From: Gemmatimonadota bacterium
GTDB lineage: Bacteria; Gemmatimonadota; Gemmatimonadetes; Gemmatimonadales; GWC2-71-9
Length of the DNA: 10,697 nucleotides
Reading direction: 5' to 3'
Assembly (NCBI GenBank): GCA_027294815.1
Contig: JAPULP010000322.1
Coordinates: forward strand, 1 to 10,697
Shown here piece after piece: positions 1 through 5,684 of the stretch; within the stretch, counting starts at the first letter, position 1; every line of letters begins with the position of its first letter. The notes beneath the pieces are model-generated. The model saw only the letters and a list, made by a program, of their open reading frames with translations. It searched no databases and was not told where the DNA came from. The position numbers and the translations under genes are program-made.

Positions 1-848
1 TGGTCCTGATCGAGAACGGCTTTATAGCGCATCGGACTGAGCAGAAAATCTACATACCGGTTCTTGCGGAAGAAAAAGATTCCGTTCTCCACGGTGATAC
101 CGAATCGGCTGCTGTAGCGGCGGCGACAGTACTCATTCGCACCTTGGTGGTGATGAACGAGCTGTCACGCGAAGGGGCGGAGTTCCCGAGCCATGAAGAT
201 GGAGTGATCATCGCGACGGCAGGCTCCGCGGTCGGACTCGAACTCATCTCACTCGCCTGGCCGTCTTATCAACTCGACGCACAGCGCGGTGGTGACGTAC
301 GCGTATCCGTAAACGACGAACGATCGTTTGCGCCTGCTTTGCTGCAGGATTTGTCGGCCATTGCCGTGCGTGATTTCGAAGAGACCAAACCGACAATCAT
401 GTTTCGCATGGTGGTGCGCGGGTTGCTGAAGGAAGCGGCCGTCACCGCCGCGGAGGCAGCCGGCGAGGACGCGGCCGGCGACGTAGGTGGGTTCCTGGGC
501 CGTGTCGCCTCACGGGCGTTTGCCGTGGCGACCGAGCGGGCAGATACGCGGAGCTGGTCCACCCTGCCGGCCGAGTTGTTGTTGGCTCGATTCCATTTGT
601 CGCCGGGACAGCACACCTTGCGAATCAGTTTCGACGGGTTGTTCGACAGGCGCGAACTGCTCGAGTTCGACATCGAGATCCGCGCCGGCGATGTCGTGAC
701 CCACACCGTGGCGATCCTGGGTAATGATGAGGGAGATCACGGTCGGTTTGCCGCCGCTGCAAAGGGCGTGCGGTATGTGGCCCCCGCGACCCCCGATATT
801 GGAGAAAATACGAAATCCGACCGCCGCCATCGTCGGCGAGATAGGTGA
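1..848 (+). CDS. COG3014-family protein, C-terminal part (5' end outside window)
   Basis: The reading frame is open from base 3 to a TGA at 846-848, so about 281 residues are visible and the true start lies left of the window. TTG at 144 and ATG at 153 are internal codons, because conserved sequence continues upstream of them. Several stretches match what I remember of the COG3014 family: VVLENG-like 'VLIENGFIAHRTEQKIYIPV' near the left edge, 'SLAWPSYQL' (family 'AfPvY'), and the hallmark 'DTRSWSTLPAE' at 543-575, followed by 'ARFHLSPGQHTLRI'. The family usually carries TPR-like repeats in the N-terminal part, which is not visible here, and often a lipoprotein signal. Its biochemical role is unknown; an envelope location is inferred from the family. 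The protein ends in a very basic tail (SDRRHRRRDR). The gene converges on the VWA gene with a 32-bp gap. Confidence 0.82.
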   Translation, partial: VLIENGFIAHRTEQKIYIPVLAEEKDSVLHGDTESAAVAAATVLIRTLVVMNELSREGAEFPSHEDGVIIATAGSAVGLELISLAWPSYQLDAQRGGDVRVSVNDERSFAPALLQDLSAIAVRDFEETKPTIMFRMVVRGLLKEAAVTAAEAAGEDAAGDVGGFLGRVASRAFAVATERADTRSWSTLPAELLLARFHLSPGQHTLRISFDGLFDRRELLEFDIEIRAGDVVTHTVAILGNDEGDHGRFAAAAKGVRYVAPATPDIGENTKSDRRHRRRDR

Positions 849-862
849 CTCTGAGGGATAGC

Positions 863-886
863 TGTCCGACCGTCCGACTGTCAGAT
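863..886. repeat. Degenerate 8-bp tandem array, about 3 units
   Basis: Three consecutive octamers, tgtccgac, cgtccgac and tgtcagat, follow the consensus NGTCCGAC. The first two differ only at position 1; the third also differs at two other positions. The array fills most of the gap between two convergent genes, and its last unit contains the VWA gene's stop codon (881-883 on the minus strand). It shares its unit length, but not its sequence, with the two arrays inside glcF at 9824-9909. Confidence 0.5.
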
Positions 887-2176
887 TTTTCTCGTCTTCC
901 TCCGCATGAAATCCATCAAGATGTACTGCCCCAAGGTCACGGTGTTGGTAAAGTAGGCCTTCCCGCGTGAGATCTCGCACACCTTCTTGACGAATTGCAC
1001 GAGGGAGTGTTCGCGGGCGAGCATGAACGTGTTGATGATGATCCCGGAACGCTTGCAGTTCGCGACCTCGCTGAACGTCTGGTGCAAAATCCGTGGGTCG
1101 AGTCCCATGGAATTCACGTAAATGCTTCCGTCCGGCAACGTGAGCGCTGATGGTTTGCCATCGGTGATCATGATGATCTGGCGCATGTCTTTCTTCTGCG
1201 CCAAGAGCAAACGGCGAGCAAGTTTGAGTCCTTCAGCCGTGTTGGTGTGATACGGTCCTACCTGCGCGTGAGCTAAGCGCGATAACGGAATTTCCTCCGC
1301 CGAGTCGTGAAACAGCACGACGCGAAGTGAGTCGCCTGGGAATTGCGTTCGAATGAGGTGCGTCAGGGCGAGTGCGACCCGCTTGGCGGGCGTAAAACGA
1401 TCCTCGCCATACAGGATCATCGAGTGCGAACAATCGAGCATGAGTACTGTGGCGGCACTGGAGCGGTACTCGGATTGGTACACCATCAGGTCCGGGTAAT
1501 CGATGTCGATCGGAAACTCGAGACCGCCGCGCTCGATCGCGTTGGCCAGCGTGGCATTGACGTCGAGGTTGAGCGTGTCGCCGAACTCATATGGCTTTGA
1601 CGCCGCTTCCGCTTCAATCCCGGTAGACAGATACGCCGTGTCGTGGCTGCCAAAGCTCGATTTGCCGATGCTGCCGAGCAGGTGCTTGAGCGCTTGATAC
1701 CCGAGGAAATCGATTCCTTTATCGGTCAGGTTGAAGTTGACCTGCTGTGCAGCCGAATGCGCCTGCCCACCCGGGCCCAGTACTTCTTGGTACGCGTCGG
1801 GCATGTTGGGAGAGTGTTCCGTCGTGAGGTATCCCTCATCGATCAACCGCTGGATGATTTGATCGATCAGTTCCGCCAGATCCTGTTGGATTTGGTGATC
1901 TCGTTCTTCGTCGCCGGTCGACTCACCACGGAGTATCTGCAGCATCTCGGGCGTGAGCTTGCCCGATTGCGTGAGCGCGTCCATGATCGCTTGCCGCAAC
2001 GCGTCCATGGATCGGTCGCCCTCTTCGTCACCGAATTCCCCCCAATAGGGATGCTGGAATGGGCCACCAGCGAATCCGGACTGCAGCAGGAAATCGCCCA
2101 GCTGGTCCATCAACTCCTGCAGGTTGACCGCATCGGCCATCCCGGGGATGAATTTGGAATACGTCGTATACCGCAT
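881..2176 (-). CDS. VWA-domain protein, probable partner of the ChlI-like AAA+ ATPase
   Basis: A 431-residue protein starting at ATG 2176 (MRYTTYSKFIPG). The C-terminal half is a von Willebrand factor A domain, from about residue 240 to 420. It has a MIDAS metal site: DxSxS as DCSHS at 248-252, a Thr near 313 (HTNTAEGL) and the Asp in ITDGKP at 339. The N-terminal 230 residues are mostly acidic and helical and include 'LMDQLGDFLLQSGF'. Cytoplasmic VWA proteins of this kind work with ChlI/MoxR-type AAA+ ATPases, as BchD does with BchI, usually in metal insertion or protein remodelling; the substrate here is unknown. The likely ATPase is at 4178-5650, on the same strand but separated by two genes. 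A TAAATT hexamer lies 6 bp before the ATG, and only a weak GGA could serve as ribosome binding site. No signal peptide or membrane segment is seen. Confidence 0.88.
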   Translation of the reverse strand: MRYTTYSKFIPGMADAVNLQELMDQLGDFLLQSGFAGGPFQHPYWGEFGDEEGDRSMDALRQAIMDALTQSGKLTPEMLQILRGESTGDEERDHQIQQDLAELIDQIIQRLIDEGYLTTEHSPNMPDAYQEVLGPGGQAHSAAQQVNFNLTDKGIDFLGYQALKHLLGSIGKSSFGSHDTAYLSTGIEAEAASKPYEFGDTLNLDVNATLANAIERGGLEFPIDIDYPDLMVYQSEYRSSAATVLMLDCSHSMILYGEDRFTPAKRVALALTHLIRTQFPGDSLRVVLFHDSAEEIPLSRLAHAQVGPYHTNTAEGLKLARRLLLAQKKDMRQIIMITDGKPSALTLPDGSIYVNSMGLDPRILHQTFSEVANCKRSGIIINTFMLAREHSLVQFVKKVCEISRGKAYFTNTVTLGQYILMDFMRRKTRKI

Positions 2177-2182
2177 GTTTCC

Positions 2183-2188
2183 AATTTA
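2183..2188 (-). promoter_or_regulatory. Possible -10 element before the VWA gene
   Basis: On the minus strand TAAATT (4 of 6 matches to TATAAT) is followed by six bases and then the VWA ATG. No convincing -35 is visible 16-18 bp upstream. If real, transcription would start at or beside the start codon and give a leaderless or nearly leaderless message. An alternative reading is that the GGA just before the ATG is a minimal ribosome binding site. Confidence 0.25.
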
Positions 2189-2235
2189 AGGCTGTTGAGG
2201 CGTTACGCGAGCCCGGCCGGGACAATTCGCCGCAC

Positions 2236-2264
2236 TTGTTGAATGTCTCGGTTCCGGTGATAGT
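2236..2264 (+). promoter_or_regulatory. Weak candidate promoter for the MFS gene
   Basis: TTGTTG (2236-2241) and GATAGT (2259-2264) are separated by 17 bp. The -10 matches consensus at four positions and the -35 at three. The -10 ends seven bases before the ATG at 2272, so the predicted transcript would start essentially at the start codon. This lies in the 95-bp divergent region shared with the VWA gene, which otherwise shows no strong palindrome or operator. Confidence 0.25.
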
Positions 2265-2271
2265 TCTCGCA

Positions 2272-3537
2272 ATGCCTGAGGAGACTGCGGTAGACCCGCA
2301 ATCATCGGACGTTTCCCACGAAACGTTGCCGCCGCGTCGATTCGGCGCGCTCGGACACCCTAATTTCCGCTTGTATTTCGCTGGCCATCTCGTTTCTCTC
2401 GTGGGTTGGTCGATGCACTCGGTGGCACAACCCTGGCTGGTACTCGTCCTTACCGACTCACCGTTCTACGTCGGCTTAGTGGCCATGCTGGGCACTTTTC
2501 CGATCATGATCTTTTCTCTTCTCGGCGGAGTGGTTGCCGACCGGTTTCCGAAACGTCGGGTTTTGCTCATAACCCAGACACTGTCGATGATCATCGCTCT
2601 GTTGCTTGCGGCGGTCGTCCTCACCGATGTGGTATCGCTGACCCACGTCATGATAGCCTCGACGCTGCTAGGTATGACCGCGGCGTTCGACATCCCCGGC
2701 CGGCAGGCGTTTCTGGTGGATCTGGTGGGAAAGCCGGATCTGATGAATGCCATCGCGCTCAACTCGGCGTCTTTCAACAGTTCTCGCGTCATCGGGCCCG
2801 GCGTGGCCGGATTGATCATTAGCACCGTCGGTGTCGGAGCGTGCTTCTTGATCAACGGTGTATCGTACATTGCGCTGATCTTTGCGTTGGTGATGATACG
2901 CCTTGTCACGATCCCGGTTGCCGCTTCGATGACCTCACCCCCATCGACGGTTCGCGCCGGACTTTCCTATGTTGCTGCGAATCGCCGTATGCGGGCACTC
3001 ATCTTGATGATCGCGTTCGCCAGCGTTTTTGGGTTTCCTTTCTACGTGTTGCTTCCGGTAATCGCGAGAAACGTGTTGGGGCTCGGCTCGTCGGAGTTTG
3101 GGTGGATGGTGTCGGCCTCCGCCCTGGGAGCGGTGGTTGCGGCTCTCGGTCTCGCAACGTTGGGGCGTCGCGTACCCAAGGGACGGGTGATCGCCATTGC
3201 CGCGCCGACGTTTGGGGTGTGTGTGTCGCTATTGGGTCTTGCGCGGTCTTTCCCGCTGCTGCTCGTGTTACTGATGTTTACCGGTTTTTTCCAAGTGGTG
3301 CACACCGCGACGACCAATACCTTGGTGCAGTCATTGGCGCGGGACGAGTTCCGCGGCCGCGTGATGTCCGTGTACTCGTTGGCCTTTCTCGGTTTGATGC
3401 CGATCGGATCGTTCCTGGCTGGTACGGTGGCCGAGCGATGGAACACAACCGCGTGGTTGTCAGTAGCGGGACTGATCTGTGCTGGTCTGATGCTACTCGT
3501 GCTACGCTTGGAACCGGAACTTCGTGAAATGAGATAA
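2272..3537 (+). CDS. Major facilitator superfamily transporter (MFS_3/DHA3-like)
   Basis: From ATG 2272 this is a 421-residue integral membrane protein with about 12 hydrophobic segments. The N-terminal 'NFRLYFAGHLVSLVGWSM' and the following 'AQPWLVLVLTDSPFYVGL' match the opening of MFS_3/DHA3-type exporters such as EntS-like proteins. MFS motif A is visible in the first cytoplasmic loop (GGVVADRFPKRR, about residues 85-96), and 'FDIPGRQAFL' and 'DEFRGRVMSVYSLAFLG' are also typical. Efflux of a small molecule across the inner membrane is the family role; the substrate cannot be read from sequence. The frame is open back to a TTG at 2236, but that start would add 12 residues with no better ribosome binding site, so I prefer the ATG. 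It is divergent from the VWA gene and its stop is 3 bp from that of the kinase-like gene. It separates the two probable partners AAA+ and VWA and may have been inserted there. Confidence 0.92.
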   Translation: MPEETAVDPQSSDVSHETLPPRRFGALGHPNFRLYFAGHLVSLVGWSMHSVAQPWLVLVLTDSPFYVGLVAMLGTFPIMIFSLLGGVVADRFPKRRVLLITQTLSMIIALLLAAVVLTDVVSLTHVMIASTLLGMTAAFDIPGRQAFLVDLVGKPDLMNAIALNSASFNSSRVIGPGVAGLIISTVGVGACFLINGVSYIALIFALVMIRLVTIPVAASMTSPPSTVRAGLSYVAANRRMRALILMIAFASVFGFPFYVLLPVIARNVLGLGSSEFGWMVSASALGAVVAALGLATLGRRVPKGRVIAIAAPTFGVCVSLLGLARSFPLLLVLLMFTGFFQVVHTATTNTLVQSLARDEFRGRVMSVYSLAFLGLMPIGSFLAGTVAERWNTTAWLSVAGLICAGLMLLVLRLEPELREMR

Positions 3538-3540
3538 GGA

Positions 3541-4215
3541 CTACCAGCAGACTTTTTTTGCAACGTCGACGATCAGGTCCACGGCGCCTTCGTAAGTTAC
3601 CAACGTGGAGTTCACGACGATGTGATAATTCGCAGCGTCGTTCCAGTCGCGTTGGTAGTGGGTCCGTACGTAATCCTTGCGCGCGTGGTCCCTCGCGTCG
3701 ACGATACGCTCTGCTTCTTTCGCGTCCACATTGAGACGCTTACAGGCGGAGCGGACGCGATCGTCGTGCGGCGCTACGATGCGGACGTGCAAGGCGTCGT
3801 CGCGCTGGTCGAGTCTCGCCTGTGACCCTCGCCCGACCAGCACGACATTGCCGTGATCGGCGGCTTCCTGAATGACCGCTTCGGTCATCCGAACGATATC
3901 GTCTGACGATGGATTGGACTTGGGGGAGATATCGCTGGTTGCGAGGAAGAGTTCAGGCGAAGACACCGCGAGTGTGTTCGCAAGGCGTTCGATGAGGCTC
4001 GCGACACGCTCCTCCCGTTGGGCGACTTCCTCGGGGGACAGACCGACTCGCTCGGCGACTCGATCGACGAATTCGTTGTCGACAATCGTCCAACCGAGTT
4101 TTTCTGCCACCATCTTTGCGATGACGGAACCGCCGGACGCGTACTGTCGGGAGACCGTGATGACGCCCAAGGCCGTATTATGTAAAGAGGTTCGGGGTCC
4201 CTCCGCCAGATCCAA
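3541..4215 (-). CDS. Cytidylate kinase-like family protein
   Basis: Up to 224 residues if it starts at TTG 4215; TTG 4170 (209 residues, 8 bp after the AAA+ stop) is equally possible, and neither has a recognisable ribosome binding site. There is no ATG before the conserved N-terminus. It resembles the cytidylate-kinase-like P-loop family (PF13189): 'GVITVSRQYASGGSVIAKM' gives a variant phosphate-binding loop (family consensus SRQYGSGG, here A for the first G), followed by a VLVGRGSQ core strand at 126-132, HVRIVAP at 143-149, and DYVRTHYQRDWNDAANYHIV near the C-terminus. The family is related to CMP kinases, but many members are stand-alone proteins of unproven substrate. With the longer start it overlaps the 3' end of the AAA+ gene by 38 bp and is probably co-transcribed with it. 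Confidence 0.82.
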   Translation of the reverse strand: MDLAEGPRTSLHNTALGVITVSRQYASGGSVIAKMVAEKLGWTIVDNEFVDRVAERVGLSPEEVAQREERVASLIERLANTLAVSSPELFLATSDISPKSNPSSDDIVRMTEAVIQEAADHGNVVLVGRGSQARLDQRDDALHVRIVAPHDDRVRSACKRLNVDAKEAERIVDARDHARKDYVRTHYQRDWNDAANYHIVVNSTLVTYEGAVDLIVDVAKKVCW

Positions 4216-5650
4216 ACGACGGCGGTGTGTCGGTTACCGTGCGCGCGTACCCGATTTCCTCAGTGCTCGTTAGACGCTTCCTGGCCACCAAGCCCTCCAG
4301 GACCAATTCGCTTGCTGCCACCATGGTAGCAGGGTCTTTCTTCGGGGCCAAACCGGCTTTTTCGACGATACCGAAGAGGCCGGGGACGACACCGAGCCCT
4401 TTTAGGCAAACGTCTGCCCGCTCGTCACGGGAAATCTTCAAAGCGCCGCCTTCTTCGAACCACTTGATGATTTCCTCGCAGTCGATGGAACCGAGATGGT
4501 TGTCGAACGTGGCGCCGGTCGCCCGCTTCACGATATCCATTGCGATCTTTTCCGCGCCCTCCAACTCACCTTCGTACTCCAATTCGAGTTTTCCGGTTAT
4601 CGCGGGCAGCGCGGCATGGACGTCGGTCACGCGGGGAACCACGCGGCGTTCTCTTGTGATAATGGCGCGGCGTTCCGCGTTGGAAACCACGGTCTCGAGC
4701 AGGCTGATCGGCAGCCGCTGGCTGACTCCCGACCGGCGGTCGACACGCTTGTCGGTGCGGGCCTCAAACGCCACTCGCTCGGCGATCTCGGAAATGAATC
4801 GTGGGATGTCGATTTGGCGCCCATCACGTTCGGTCCACGCCTCCTGCTGGGTGATTTGCAAACCCAATTCGAGCGTAGGCGGATAATGAGTCATGATCTC
4901 GCAGCCCAACCGATCCTTGAGCGGCGTAATGATCTTGCCGCGCGCGGTGTAGTCCTCGGGGTTGGCGGAAAATACCATTAGGACGTCGAGCGGCAGGCGA
5001 ATCGGGTAACCCTTGATCTGGATGTCGCCTTCTTGAAGAATGTTCAAGAGACCCACCTGGATCTTTCCTGCTAAATCCGGCAATTCGTTGATGGCGAAGA
5101 TCCCGCGATTCCCTCGTGGCAGCAGACCGTAATGAATCGTAAGCTCGTCTGAGAGCAGGTGACCCCCGCGGGCGGCTTTGATTGGATCTACGTCGCCGAT
5201 GATATCCGCGATGGTGACGTCGGGTGTGGCGAGCTTTTCTACATACCGCTGTTCGCGCGGCACCCAATCGATGGGAGTATCATCACCGCGCTCTTCGATG
5301 AGTTGACGGCCGTACTTCGAGATGGGAGCGAATGGATTGTCGTTGATCTCGCTTCCCGCAATGATCGGCATCTCCTCATCGAGCAAACCCACCAATGCGC
5401 GTAGGATGCGACTCTTCGCCTGTCCGCGCAGTCCCAGCAGAACAAAATTGTGACGCGACAAAATCGCGTTGGTCATTTGTGGGAGGACCGTGTCGTCGAA
5501 CCCGAGAATACCGGCAAAGGGTTTGTGTTTCTCCTCGATCGTGCAAATGAGATTTTGACGGACCTCTTCCTTTACCGAACGCCGGTGCCGAGCCGGATTG
5601 CCCCACTCAGTGTTCTTCAGTTCGCCAAGCGTCCGAGCTTCGTAGGTCAT
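4178..5650 (-). CDS. AAA+ ATPase of the ChlI/MoxR (magnesium chelatase I-like) type
   Basis: A 490-residue protein starting at ATG 5650. The AAA+ core runs from about residue 45 to 345: Walker A GLRGQAKS (73-80), Walker B region IFAINELPDL (184-193), a following LLNILQEGDIQIKGY insert typical of ChlI-type hairpins, sensor 1 FSANPEDY (227-234), a conserved PLKDRL arginine (243-248), and a sensor-2-like SGVSQRLP (307-314). The Walker B acidic pair reads N-E rather than D-E; I believe this N is common in the family, but I cannot check. The roughly 140-residue C-terminal part is mixed helical and ends in a Gly/Ser/Pro-rich tail. Such ATPases remodel proteins or drive metal insertion together with VWA partners; the probable partner is at 881-2176. 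There is no other chlorophyll-pathway gene nearby, so a literal Mg-chelatase role is unlikely. A good promoter lies directly upstream. Confidence 0.88.
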   Translation of the reverse strand: MTYEARTLGELKNTEWGNPARHRRSVKEEVRQNLICTIEEKHKPFAGILGFDDTVLPQMTNAILSRHNFVLLGLRGQAKSRILRALVGLLDEEMPIIAGSEINDNPFAPISKYGRQLIEERGDDTPIDWVPREQRYVEKLATPDVTIADIIGDVDPIKAARGGHLLSDELTIHYGLLPRGNRGIFAINELPDLAGKIQVGLLNILQEGDIQIKGYPIRLPLDVLMVFSANPEDYTARGKIITPLKDRLGCEIMTHYPPTLELGLQITQQEAWTERDGRQIDIPRFISEIAERVAFEARTDKRVDRRSGVSQRLPISLLETVVSNAERRAIITRERRVVPRVTDVHAALPAITGKLELEYEGELEGAEKIAMDIVKRATGATFDNHLGSIDCEEIIKWFEEGGALKISRDERADVCLKGLGVVPGLFGIVEKAGLAPKKDPATMVAASELVLEGLVARKRLTSTEEIGYARTVTDTPPSFGSGGGTPNLFT

Positions 5651-5656
5651 AGAGGA

Positions 5657-5684
5657 GATATACCACTTCGTGTCGGTGTATCAA
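5657..5684 (-). promoter_or_regulatory. Promoter of the AAA+ gene, apparently leaderless
   Basis: On the minus strand TTGATA (5679-5684, five of six matches to TTGACA) and TATATC (5657-5662, five of six matches to TATAAT) are separated by 16 bp. The -10 ends six bases before the ATG at 5650, so a transcript would start at or within a base or two of the start codon. No ribosome binding site fits in this space. The -35 hexamer overlaps the TGA stop of the preceding GH38-like gene, so that gene's 3' end doubles as promoter. Confidence 0.55.

Noticed and set aside
821..840. Inverted repeat cgccg…cggcg near the end of the COG3014 gene as a terminator
   Set aside because: The stem is only about 5 bp, it lies inside the coding sequence, and no T-run follows on the plus strand; on the minus strand the T-rich stretch is poorly placed.
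144..848. TTG at 144 as the start of the first gene
   Set aside because: The frame is open to the left edge and the upstream residues match the same protein family, so the gene is cut by the window.
1643..2242. A 199-codon plus-strand frame and similar long frames at 5450-6100 and 2841-3527
   Set aside because: All are antisense or out-of-frame shadows of well-supported genes, with no recognisable motif.
3548..3562. Run of seven A on the minus strand near the end of the kinase-like gene as a programmed frameshift site
   Set aside because: It is only a few codons from the stop, has no visible stimulatory hairpin, and a shift would simply run antisense into the MFS gene.
881..5650. The AAA+/VWA pair as a true Mg-chelatase for bacteriochlorophyll synthesis
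   Set aside because: No bchH-like or other pigment gene is present, and the proteins look like the stand-alone ChlI-like/VWA type found in non-phototrophs.
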